DNA of 8,983 bases from positions 1-8,983 of the forward strand of contig JALGZO010000366.1 of the NCBI GenBank assembly GCA_025774865.1. The letters are read 5' to 3'. The position numbers and the translations under genes are program-made. The stretch comes from a bacterium. Its GTDB lineage: Bacteria > ARS69. Under the pieces are notes generated by a model. It saw only the letters and a program-made list of their open reading frames with translations, made no database searches and was not told where the DNA came from. Positions 1 to 6,900 of the stretch are shown here, piece by piece (positions within the stretch are counted from its first letter, which is position 1; every line of letters begins with the position of its first letter).

Positions 1-767
1 GTATTGGTGTTGTCCGGGAAAGGGGTCCACTCCGTGAACGAGTCCGCGAGGTGTGTCGCGCAAGGAGACCCCACCTGCGCCCGAAGCTGCACGCGATACT
101 CGAGAAAACGGCGCTCGGTCGTCGCGTTGCGGCTCAAGTCGGTGGCGTTGATGAGGAACGTGTGCGCCTGTCTTCCCTCCAGACGACCGCACCCCTGGTT
201 GTTGGCGCCCGGCGGCCCGCAAGCTGCGCTGTCCCAGTTGTTGTCGGTGGTCCCGAGCACCGCGCACGGCTTGATATCGTCGAAGAACACGTAGAAGAGG
301 TGCGTCTCGGGACTTTCGTCCGGCAAACCGCCGTCGTCGATCACGCGGGCGCGCATCTCGTACCAGCCGTCGGGGAGATCGCGGAACGTCTCACTGTGCA
401 CGGTCGCCCGGTCCGACCAGCACGCCTCGGACTCGCTGGGGCAGTCTATCGGAGACCTCGGCGGGGCGACGAGACGGAGGACTTCGCCGGACTGCCCTTC
501 GCTATCGAAGTAGTCGAAGTCGACCTCGACGAGCTGATACTGGGAGGCGACGACGTCGCTGTCCTCGTCGGTTCCGAGCCACTCGAAGAAGCGCTCGTTC
601 TGAAAAATGGTGTCGCGTGGCGCGTTCGCGGGCGGAATCTGGAAGATCGTGGTCGGGGGCTCGTTCTGCCGCTCTTCCTCTTCGATCTTGAGCCCGCACC
701 CGGCCGCGAATCCGATCGCCACGAGCGACCCCAGGGCGACGGTCGTGGCCCGCCTGCCTCGATTCAC
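1..767 (-). CDS. Putative exported lipoprotein with FN3/Ig-like domain (3' end outside window)
   Basis: This frame is open from a GTG at 767-765 to the left edge (255 codons, no stop), so the C-terminus is missing. The GTG start is chosen because GGAGG lies 5 bases upstream and a strong promoter lies before that. The N-terminus has a basic segment (NRGRR), a hydrophobic stretch (residues 8-22) and a lipobox-like FAAGC with the candidate lipidated Cys24; the -3 residue is Ala rather than the usual Leu. Residues about 58-162 look like a fibronectin III/Ig-like beta sandwich, with RFFEWLGTDEDSD, YQLVEVDFDYF, LPDGWYEMRARVIDDGG and a closing FYVFF strand. After Cys24 there are six more cysteines (109, 116, 168, 183, 193, 236), consistent with disulfides outside the cytoplasm. 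It is probably anchored in a membrane facing the periplasm or cell surface. The exact role is unknown and no enzymatic motif is visible. The reading frame is secure; the lipoprotein call is likely; the domain call is moderate. Confidence 0.8.
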   Translation of the reverse strand, partial: MNRGRRATTVALGSLVAIGFAAGCGLKIEEEERQNEPPTTIFQIPPANAPRDTIFQNERFFEWLGTDEDSDVVASQYQLVEVDFDYFDSEGQSGEVLRLVAPPRSPIDCPSESEACWSDRATVHSETFRDLPDGWYEMRARVIDDGGLPDESPETHLFYVFFDDIKPCAVLGTTDNNWDSAACGPPGANNQGCGRLEGRQAHTFLINATDLSRNATTERRFLEYRVQLRAQVGSPCATHLADSFTEWTPFPDNTN

Positions 768-772
768 TGACG

Positions 773-777
773 CCTCC
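773..777 (-). promoter_or_regulatory. Ribosome binding site of the lipoprotein gene
   Basis: The minus strand reads GGAGG followed by five bases (CGTCA) and then GTG. This strong Shine-Dalgarno match at good spacing decides the GTG start at 767. No other start codon lies nearby in that frame. Confidence 0.85.
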
Positions 778-818
778 GAACTGACGTATTTCCAGGAACT
801 TGCACCCGAGACCCGATG

Positions 819-847
819 ACTATAGAAAGTGGCCCGTCACGTGTCAA
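819..847 (-). promoter_or_regulatory. Sigma70-type promoter for the lipoprotein gene
   Basis: On the minus strand, TTGACA (847-842, perfect -35) is followed by exactly 17 bases (841-825) and TATAGT (824-819, one mismatch to TATAAT). Transcription would be expected to begin near 812, giving a 5' untranslated leader of about 45 bases before the GTG at 767. The -35 box overlaps the TGA stop (846-844) of the preceding glycosyltransferase gene. Such a full match is unlikely by chance in DNA this rich in GC, and it sits in the largest intergenic gap of the window. It implies that the lipoprotein can be transcribed independently of the upstream operon. A CACGTG palindrome (838-843) touches the -35 region. 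Confidence 0.75.
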
Positions 848-2280
848 GGCTCCGGCATGAGACGGGCCGGCAACATGCCCACGGTTCCGTTCGGATGCAC
901 GAGCACCGCCAGGCGATCCGGTTCCGGCAGTCCCTCGGGCAGCTCTCCCTCCTTCGCGTAGGGGCGACCCCTCCAGTACAACCGGACCATGGAGTCGAAT
1001 CCGTTGCGGAAGACCCAAGCCGAGCGGTGGTCGTCGGGGACACCTACGAACTCGATGGGCGTCCGCGCATCGCGCGACTCCAGCGCGGGCCACCGGCCCG
1101 TGATCTCCCGGGTCCAGGAGGCGGCGGTGATCCAGTCCGCTTGTCGATCGAGGCTGCCCCCCACGTGGAGGCCGAGCGCCGCGAGCACCCCGGCCCGGGC
1201 GATCCACCGCCGGCGCGACCTCTCCCCCCAGCGCAGGACCGCCTTCGCCGCGAGCCCCCAGGCGAGACACGCTCCGAACGACGGCAGGTAGAGGAACCGT
1301 TCGCCGGAGCCCGGGAGGGCGAGAAACGGTGTCGCCGCGAGGAGGATCCAGAGGAGCGACCCGCGGACGTGGCGATCGCCTCGGCACCAGAGCCCGACGA
1401 GCGCCGCGACCCCCAGCGCGATGGGAGCCGCGAGCCCCGGACGTTGCGTCAGGGCTCCGAGGAACGGCCCGATCCCCCGCGCCCCCTCCCACACGTTCTG
1501 GACTTCCCAGTAGCGCAGCGGCACGAATCCCCCGAGCGCGAAGAACGCGACGTTCTTCACGATATTGGGGCCGACCGCGAACTGGTACGGGGAGGCGTCG
1601 CCGCCGCGCTCGATGCCCGTGGTCACCGTGAAGTATGCCGCCAGCAAGATCACGAACGGCAGAGCCTCGCGCGTGGTCGGTCGGCGCGGAGTGGCCGCTC
1701 CTTCGACCGGCCACCACCACGTCGTGAGCAGCCAGAGCGGAACGAATGCGATCGCGGTCTCCTTGGATCCCAGCGCCGCCGCGAATGCGAGCACGGCGAG
1801 AACCCGATTCAGCGTCGACCGAGTACGACGAGCCTGACGGATCCGGATGAGCGCAAAGAAGACGAAGATCGTCACCCAGACCGAAGTGACGCCCGACGCC
1901 CACACGACCGGCTCCACGTGGATGAAGTGTAGCGCGAAGAAGAGCCCCGCCCAACGCGCGGCGCGTGCGTGCTTGGCACCCAGGAGGCTCGTCGCCAGAA
2001 CGACGGCGAGGCAGGACGCCACCGCGTGCAGGAGCACCCCCACGAGATTCCATACGAGAACTCGATCGCCCGCGAACCCCCGCAGAATGCCGAAGTGGAG
2101 ACGCGCCACGGGACGATAGAAGTCGATGTCTTTCGTCGAGAAGAAGCCGAGTGCGTCCGCCAGGGTCTGAAAGCCATTCCGTTCGAAGTTCAGGAAATCG
2201 TCCGACACGAAGAAGTGATTGAGCGACGGAGCGAAGAGGACGAGAGAGGCCAGGACGACCAGCAGGGCCGCTCGCTTCAT
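844..2280 (-). CDS. Polytopic GT-C glycosyltransferase, TMTC/PMT-like, without TPR repeats
   Basis: A 478-residue integral membrane protein that probably transfers a sugar from a polyprenyl-phosphate donor on the outer face of the cytoplasmic membrane. The first hydrophobic helix (about 4-20) leads into a loop with Asp27-Asp28 (VSDDF), where GT-C enzymes keep catalytic Asp. Further landmarks fit the bacterial relatives of TMTC O-mannosyltransferases: YRP at 55-57, the FALHFIHVEPVVW block (about 115-127), GSKE (171-174) and ERFLYLP (327-333). Many hydrophobic helices span about 1-365, followed by a soluble tail of about 110 residues. TMTC proteins carry TPR repeats after the membrane part; none are visible here. 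The ATG at 2280 overlaps the upstream stop (ATGA) and has GGAGG 5 bases before it. It is the last gene of the coupled glycan operon. Acceptor and sugar are unknown; it could glycosylate protein or lipid-linked glycan. Family call is firm at the GT-C level, moderate for the TMTC subgroup. Confidence 0.82.
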   Translation of the reverse strand: MKRAALLVVLASLVLFAPSLNHFFVSDDFLNFERNGFQTLADALGFFSTKDIDFYRPVARLHFGILRGFAGDRVLVWNLVGVLLHAVASCLAVVLATSLLGAKHARAARWAGLFFALHFIHVEPVVWASGVTSVWVTIFVFFALIRIRQARRTRSTLNRVLAVLAFAAALGSKETAIAFVPLWLLTTWWWPVEGAATPRRPTTREALPFVILLAAYFTVTTGIERGGDASPYQFAVGPNIVKNVAFFALGGFVPLRYWEVQNVWEGARGIGPFLGALTQRPGLAAPIALGVAALVGLWCRGDRHVRGSLLWILLAATPFLALPGSGERFLYLPSFGACLAWGLAAKAVLRWGERSRRRWIARAGVLAALGLHVGGSLDRQADWITAASWTREITGRWPALESRDARTPIEFVGVPDDHRSAWVFRNGFDSMVRLYWRGRPYAKEGELPEGLPEPDRLAVLVHPNGTVGMLPARLMPEP

Positions 2281-3236
2281 CGCGGCCTCCGGAGAGCCTG
2301 ACGGTACCCGTCGAGGTACGCGGCCGCTCGCACGAAGTCGTAGAGCGGATCGAGCCGGACCCTCCGCGGCAGCCTCTCCGCCAAAGCGGCGGCGAGCCCC
2401 CAGAGCGAGCGCCGGCAGGAGGCGGCGACCGCCAGTTTGCGAAGGATCACCGCGACCCCGTCTCGCGAGTCGATCGGTTCCGCCAGATCGAGGTGCAGCT
2501 CCCGCCGAGCGCGGGGCGCCTTCCGGACGAGAATGGGGAGCATCGTCTCACCGTAGCGGCGCAATCGGTCCGCCGTCGCCGACGGCGACGCGAGGTCGAG
2601 GTGGTACGACACGGCGCCCTTCGCGTGCCGGAAGTCGCCCCCGTTCGCGGCGAGCCGATAGCCCATTTCGGTGTCCTCCCCGCCGTATTCGTAGAACTCC
2701 TCGTCGAAGCCCCCCGCTTGCGACAGAAGCGGCCCGGCCACCGAGCAGTTACCGGTGAGGAAGTAGCGAGGCGGAATCTCCTCTCCCGCCCCGACCTTCT
2801 GGACGCCGCGGGAATCGATGTACTCCACGAACCCGTTGCGGGGAATCTCGGGCGCGGTGAGGATCTCGCCGAGGACGACCGCTTCGGCGCCGCCGTGCCC
2901 GTCCGCGTGAGCGTCGAGAAAGCCCGGAACGACTTCCATGTCGCCGTCGAGGAACACGATGACGTCACCCTTCGCCGCCGTGATACCGGAGTTCCGCGCC
3001 GCGGCGCGGCCGCGCGAGCGGCTGTGGTGAACGACCCGCACGTCGCACGCCAGGTCGAGCAAGCGCGCGTATTCGGTCAAGCCCGGATCGGCCCCGTCGT
3101 CGATCACGATCACCTCGAACGGCGGCGCGTCCTGCTGCCGATCGAGGCTCTTCAGAGTTCGCTCCAGGAGCTCCCGCCGACCGTGTGTCGGAATGACGAC
3201 CGACATCAGCCGGGGGCGCGCGCCGGCGCCGCTCAC
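2277..3236 (-). CDS. Family 2 (GT-A) glycosyltransferase
   Basis: A 319-residue, probably cytoplasmic inverting glycosyltransferase that would add a nucleotide-activated sugar to a glycan or lipid-linked acceptor. Visible landmarks in order: SVVIPTHGR (12-20), the nucleotide-binding VIDDG with Asp46-Asp47, AARNSGI (79-85), the metal-binding DGD at 97-99, FLTGNCSV (159-166) and the late acceptor-side motif GGFDEEF...YGGED (175-188) containing the likely catalytic base Asp188. These are the full set expected of an active GT2. Residues about 210-319 form an Arg-rich, mostly helical C-terminal extension, possibly for membrane association. The GTG at 3236 is preferred because it overlaps the flippase stop (GTGA); an internal ATG at 3206 (Met11) is a workable alternative that keeps the whole fold. 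The donor sugar cannot be told from sequence. Confidence 0.9.
   Translation of the reverse strand: MSGAGARPRLMSVVIPTHGRRELLERTLKSLDRQQDAPPFEVIVIDDGADPGLTEYARLLDLACDVRVVHHSRSRGRAAARNSGITAAKGDVIVFLDGDMEVVPGFLDAHADGHGGAEAVVLGEILTAPEIPRNGFVEYIDSRGVQKVGAGEEIPPRYFLTGNCSVAGPLLSQAGGFDEEFYEYGGEDTEMGYRLAANGGDFRHAKGAVSYHLDLASPSATADRLRRYGETMLPILVRKAPRARRELHLDLAEPIDSRDGVAVILRKLAVAASCRRSLWGLAAALAERLPRRVRLDPLYDFVRAAAYLDGYRQALRRPR
2286..2290 (-). promoter_or_regulatory. Ribosome binding site inside the upstream gene, for the GT-C gene
   Basis: GGAGG lies 5 bases before the ATG at 2280, within the last codons of the upstream family 2 glycosyltransferase. Together with the ATGA overlap it supports both the start choice and translational coupling. 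Confidence 0.8.
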
Positions 3237-4702
3237 GCGTCGGATCTCCGCCCGAGCTCACGCACGACGCCCGGAAGGCGGCGAAGCTCCTCGCCGGACA
3301 GGACCCGTCCGGAAACGAGGAGCACGGGAAAGACCAGAACGAGCGCTCCGCGCAGTACGAGCCGGGGGGCAAACGGAAGCGCCCCCAAGGCGTCGGCGGC
3401 GACCACGAGTCCGGCCGCGACCCCGACCAGGCGCGCGAGCTTCCCCAGCTCGAATGGAATCCGGAACTGCCGGTTCGATTCCCGGAGCACGAGTCCCGAC
3501 AGGACGGCGTTCGTCACGACGGTCGCGACCGCGGCTCCGACCTCGCGCCAGAGCGGAATCATGAGTACGTTCAACGCCGTGTTGACGACGGCCGCCAGCA
3601 GAACGAGGAGAGGCAGCCGACGCGTGTCTCCGGCGACCTGCAGACCCGTGCCGAACAGCTGCGACACCGCGTACAAGCACGTGGCGAGCGCCAGCAGAGG
3701 CACGATGCGCTCCGACGTGTCGTAGGCTTCCGTCCCGACGACGGCGAGGATCTCCCGGCGGAACACGGCAATCAGGAGCGCGCCACCGACCACGACGACG
3801 ATCGCGTGACGAAAGACGCGGGCGAGCTCTTCGGGCCCGCCATCGCTCCGCGCCCGCGCGAACGCAAAGGACGGCCATGCCAGCCAGAACGACGTGACGA
3901 GCAGGGCAATCGGGAGACAGAGCTCCGAGCCGAACTGGTACACACCGACCGACGAAAGGTCCGCGAGCAGACGCAGGAGGTAGGTGTCGAGGTAGCTGAG
4001 AGCCCACAGACCGAGCGCCGACGGCACGAGCGGCAAGCCGAACCGGAGAACCCGACGAAGGCGCGATCCCGCCCCGGTGAGGTCCAGCCCCGACCGGGCC
4101 AGGTGCCGCGGAACGAAGATCGCGGCCATCAAGGCGGGGCCGGCCAGATTGCCGAGAAGAAACCCGGTCACCCCCATCTCGAAGCCGAAGACGAGGATCA
4201 GCGTCGCCACGAAGGAGACGATGCCCTTCGCCCCGAGGATCAGCGCGAATGAACGGGAACGGTCGTGCGCGCGGAGGTGACCGAGGAACAGCTGGAGCTG
4301 CGCGCCGAAGAACGCCGCCCCGACTGCGATCACCACAAGCAGGCCGTGGTCGGGCGTACCGAACAGCGCGCGGGAGACGAGGTCGCGCCCGAGCAGAAAC
4401 GGGGCGGCGAGCATCACGTCGAAGGCGGGCAGAGCCAGGAACAGCGTAGATCGAAGTCGCACCGGCTCCGCGGGCTCCTCCGTGTCGTGGTGGTAGCGAA
4501 TGAGCGCGGTGACGAGTCCGAGCTCGAACACGACGTGCAGCAGATTCGTCGCCGCGAGGAGCAACGCGAGGACGCCGAACTCGTCCGTCGACAGGCGCCG
4601 GGCGATGACCGGGAGGAGGGCCGCCCGCGTGACCCCTCCCACCACCGACCCCGTCGCGTACGCCAGCGTGTGGCGCGCGATCCTCGTGGTGGATCCGGTC
4701 AC
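3233..4702 (-). CDS. Wzx-like polysaccharide/oligosaccharide flippase (MOP superfamily)
   Basis: A 489-residue, highly hydrophobic protein with roughly 12-14 membrane helices, expected to move a polyprenyl-diphosphate-linked glycan from the cytoplasmic to the outer face of the inner membrane. The N-terminus is typical of the RfbX/Wzx family: a short basic head, a first helix (about 12-33), then LSTDEFGVLALLLA (37-50) and ELGLVTALIRY (60-70), which matches the family's first two helices and their link. Length is within the usual range. The GTG at 4702 is chosen because it overlaps the upstream stop (GTGA) and a GGTGG lies 5 bases before it. A longer version from a TTG at 4738 would add 12 residues rich in Gly and Arg and is less likely. 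It sits between two glycosyltransferases, as expected for a glycan assembly operon. Which glycan it carries is not determinable here. Confidence 0.88.
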   Translation of the reverse strand: MTGSTTRIARHTLAYATGSVVGGVTRAALLPVIARRLSTDEFGVLALLLAATNLLHVVFELGLVTALIRYHHDTEEPAEPVRLRSTLFLALPAFDVMLAAPFLLGRDLVSRALFGTPDHGLLVVIAVGAAFFGAQLQLFLGHLRAHDRSRSFALILGAKGIVSFVATLILVFGFEMGVTGFLLGNLAGPALMAAIFVPRHLARSGLDLTGAGSRLRRVLRFGLPLVPSALGLWALSYLDTYLLRLLADLSSVGVYQFGSELCLPIALLVTSFWLAWPSFAFARARSDGGPEELARVFRHAIVVVVGGALLIAVFRREILAVVGTEAYDTSERIVPLLALATCLYAVSQLFGTGLQVAGDTRRLPLLVLLAAVVNTALNVLMIPLWREVGAAVATVVTNAVLSGLVLRESNRQFRIPFELGKLARLVGVAAGLVVAADALGALPFAPRLVLRGALVLVFPVLLVSGRVLSGEELRRLPGVVRELGRRSDA

Positions 4703-5817
4703 GCGCCCGCCACCCAACCGCCCTCGGAGTCCAACCAACCGAGCTCCCGATACTTCTGGTAGATCCCTTCAACGATTCGATCCGCTCCGTGGACCCGCTC
4801 CACCCACTCCCGGCCACGTCGGGCGTGCGCGGCGAGCACGGCGGGGTTCCGCGCGAGCTCAGCCAGCCTCTCCTCGAGCGTGTCGCTGGTCGCGAGCAGG
4901 AACGGGTGATCACCCAGGAAGTCGCGGTACGAAGGCGTCATCGAAGTCAGGGCCGGCACGCCCATGGAGAGTGCCTCCAGCGAGTTCATTCCGTAGCCGG
5001 TGGTCACTTCGTCCGGGTCGACCTGATCGATCAGCAGATTCGCTCGCCGCTTCCGGCGGATCGCCTCTTCGTGTCTCACGCCTTCGACGAGATCAAACTC
5101 GAGGTCGATGTGTCGCCGCAGCCGTTCGATCGTTTCGATCACGCGTTCGGTTCCCTTGATGGACCGGTTCCGCGGCGCGTGCACGATCCGCAGCTTGTCG
5201 GTCGGTGGCTCCCGAAACTCGTATTTCGTGACGTCGAACGGAATGAAGAAGTAGATCAGATCGGGATCGAGCGCCAGGTGATCCCACTCGCAAGTGAGAT
5301 TCAGATCCGAGAGCTCACGCACCGCCGGGATCACACCCCGGTCTCGCAGGTCGGTCCCCAGGTAGTAGCAGACAATCCGCTTGCCGCGCGTCCTCATCTG
5401 ACGGAGGAACCGCGCGTCCCGGTAGAAGCCGACGCCCGACTCCAGGTGATACACGTCGAATTCGCCGAGTTGATGCTCGCGGATCGCGCGCTCGATCCGG
5501 CGCTTCCACAACACCTCCTCGCGCCATCGAAAGAACGCCGCCTCCCAGCGACTCCGCGGCCGCCACTCGGGCACCCCTTCGGTGGAGTGCTCGTACTTCG
5601 CCCGGCCGCCGTGGAACCGGTTCATGACGCCCTTCATCGCCAAGTGCAGCGACGTTCCCTTCAACAACGGGAGGTGAAGACAGATGTCCTCCTCGAGCTC
5701 GTTCACGCATTCGCAAAGGGTCACCAGACGGGCCTCGTGTCCATGCCGCCGGTGCGCGTCGACGAACGCGTTCGCCATGCCAACCCAGTTCTGATCGCAG
5801 ATGTGGAGAATGCGCAC
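4699..5817 (-). CDS. GT4-type (GT-B) glycosyltransferase
   Basis: A 372-residue, probably cytoplasmic retaining glycosyltransferase. The N-terminal Rossmann half begins directly at the start codon (MRILHICDQNWVGMANAF), with the glycine turn and the HRRHGHEARLVTL helix-strand. The donor-binding half contains IVHAPRNRSIKGT (211-223), VEGVRHEEAI (244-253), LLIDQV (261-266) and GYGMNSLEALSMGVP (274-288). Glu281 corresponds to the second Glu of the E-x7-E motif; the first Glu position is Thr273. The HAP..R.IKGT and IDQ...YG..EALS.G combination recalls GT4 enzymes of capsule and O-antigen clusters. The GTG at 5817 has no clear Shine-Dalgarno sequence, but the first ATG (Met14) would delete the first strand of the fold, so GTG is preferred. 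It follows the amidohydrolase by 13 bases and overlaps the flippase by 4 bases. Donor and acceptor are unknown. Confidence 0.86.
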   Translation of the reverse strand: MRILHICDQNWVGMANAFVDAHRRHGHEARLVTLCECVNELEEDICLHLPLLKGTSLHLAMKGVMNRFHGGRAKYEHSTEGVPEWRPRSRWEAAFFRWREEVLWKRRIERAIREHQLGEFDVYHLESGVGFYRDARFLRQMRTRGKRIVCYYLGTDLRDRGVIPAVRELSDLNLTCEWDHLALDPDLIYFFIPFDVTKYEFREPPTDKLRIVHAPRNRSIKGTERVIETIERLRRHIDLEFDLVEGVRHEEAIRRKRRANLLIDQVDPDEVTTGYGMNSLEALSMGVPALTSMTPSYRDFLGDHPFLLATSDTLEERLAELARNPAVLAAHARRGREWVERVHGADRIVEGIYQKYRELGWLDSEGGWVAGA

Positions 5818-5830
5818 GGTTCGGCGCCCG

Positions 5831-6592
5831 TCACCCGGCCCGACGGCGACGGATCAGACGGAGGAGATTCTCTCCGAGAACGAGCCGCCGTTCCTCGTCG
5901 CTCGGCCCGGCGCCCTCGAAGACCTGCAGGTACGCGGCCGGCCACCCGAGGGGAAAGTCGCTTCCGAAGAGGATCTTCTCGGGGCCGAGCCGATCCAAGG
6001 CGAGACGGAGGGAGTAGTACTCGCGAATCGACTCGGTACCGAGGTACGCGTTCGGCAGGCGGCGCCGGGCCATTTCCTCGGAGCATTCCTGCTGCAGCGT
6101 CGGGAGGTCGCCGCCCAGGTGCGCGACGATGATGGCCGCATCAGGATGTCGCTCTGCCACCGTGAGGGGGAATCTCCAGCTCGCCATCTCCTGCCACCGG
6201 CCGGTGTGGATGATGACGGGCAGACGCCTGGCCTCCGCGAACTCGTAGAATGGCCGCCACCCGTCGTCGTCCGCGCGGAGCCGCTCGAGCGACGGGTGGA
6301 CCTTGAGTCCCGCGAGTCGACTCGAGTGTTCTTCCAGAAACTCGAGCGTTCGATCCGAGTGATGCGGGTCGATCCACGCGAAGAAGTGAAAGCCGTCACC
6401 GTCGGAAGCGAGCGAGCGAGCCAGGCCTTCGTTGTCGCCGGCATCCGTCGGCATGAGTACCGCGCCGTCGATCCCCGAGCGCCGCAGCGCGTCGCGGATC
6501 TCGGCGATCCCGGCGCCCGGCCATCCCTCCCGCTCGGGGCGCCACTGGCCCCAGTGAACGTGACCGTCGACGATGACGGGACGCTTTGTCAT
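5831..6592 (-). CDS. Metal-dependent amidohydrolase (Amidohydrolase_2, ACMSD-like TIM barrel)
   Basis: A 253-residue soluble enzyme with the complete metal site of the Amidohydrolase_2 family. The first strand carries HVH (His11, His13); GLKVHP gives Lys97 and His99; VIIHTGR gives His129; IVAHLGGD gives His158; and LFGSDFP gives Asp212. In ACMSD and its relatives the HxH pair, the middle His and the late Asp bind metal while the His of the AHLGG motif is catalytic, so this protein is probably active as a hydrolase or non-oxidative decarboxylase. It is compact compared with many relatives (about 280-330 residues). The ATG at 6592 overlaps the upstream stop as ATGA; an upstream in-frame start at 6706 would add 38 Arg-rich residues that lie within the propeller gene and is rejected. 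No signal peptide is present, so it should act in the cytoplasm. The substrate is unknown, and its place in a glycan operon is unusual. Confidence 0.87.
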   Translation of the reverse strand: MTKRPVIVDGHVHWGQWRPEREGWPGAGIAEIRDALRRSGIDGAVLMPTDAGDNEGLARSLASDGDGFHFFAWIDPHHSDRTLEFLEEHSSRLAGLKVHPSLERLRADDDGWRPFYEFAEARRLPVIIHTGRWQEMASWRFPLTVAERHPDAAIIVAHLGGDLPTLQQECSEEMARRRLPNAYLGTESIREYYSLRLALDRLGPEKILFGSDFPLGWPAAYLQVFEGAGPSDEERRLVLGENLLRLIRRRRAG

Positions 6593-6900
6593 CGGATGAC
6601 CGCGACTTTCCCTTCGTACTTGCCCCGTGTGCCGTCCGACGACTTTGCGACGACCAGGTAGACCCCGGACTCCACGAGCGCGTCCCGAGCGTTCGTGCCG
6701 TTCCACGTCTTGGGATCGGGGCCGGGGATCACCTTCTCATGGACGAGCTCGCCGGCGGCGCTGTAGATGCGGATCTCCGTCGTTTCGTCCGGCGGGATCC
6801 CCTCGAAGGTCACGATCGACGCGCGCTGGTTCAGGAGCTTGGGATCGTCTCCCGCATACTCCAGGGCCCAGGGATTCGGGTACGCTTCGAGGGTCGACTC
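6589..6900 (-). other. C-terminal sorting/FlgD-Ig-like domain of the propeller protein
   Basis: These final 103 residues follow a Gly-rich linker (GLTGGAGP) and start with the YPNPW element typical of such tails. The fold would be an Ig-like sandwich ending in a basic, hydrophobic last strand (KVAVIR). In Bacteroidota, type A C-terminal domains direct proteins through the type IX secretion system and are cleaved and replaced by a lipopolysaccharide anchor. Whether this organism has that system is not shown in the window. Confidence 0.65.

Noticed and set aside
854-879. Hairpin GGCATG...CATGCC near the end of the GT-C gene as a possible terminator
   Set aside because: The stem is only 6 pairs with a 14-base loop, it is within coding sequence, and no T-tract follows.
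3233-4738. Flippase starting at a TTG at 4738
   Set aside because: It would add 12 Gly/Arg-rich residues and overlap the upstream gene by 40 bases. The GTG at 4702 gives the 4-base overlap seen at the other junctions.
3258-4913. Minus-strand 551-codon frame overlapping the flippase, and a 429-codon frame at 764-2053
   Set aside because: Both are out of frame with recognised membrane proteins and give Arg/Gly/Ala-rich sequence without family motifs.
4789-6132. Long plus-strand open frame of 447 codons, and similar ones at 51-770, 829-1932, 2493-3725, 5801-6661 and 7057-8397
   Set aside because: They lie opposite well-supported minus-strand genes, their translations are low-complexity and rich in Arg, Pro, Asp and Glu, and none shows a recognisable domain. 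They are the usual mirror frames of GC-rich coding DNA.
6408-6420. Short gcga repeat as a possible phase-variable tract
   Set aside because: Only about three units, and it encodes an ordinary helix segment of the amidohydrolase.
5831-6706. Amidohydrolase extended to a start at 6706
   Set aside because: The extra 38 residues are Arg-rich shadow of the propeller's C-terminal domain. The ATG at 6592 lies right before the first barrel strand.
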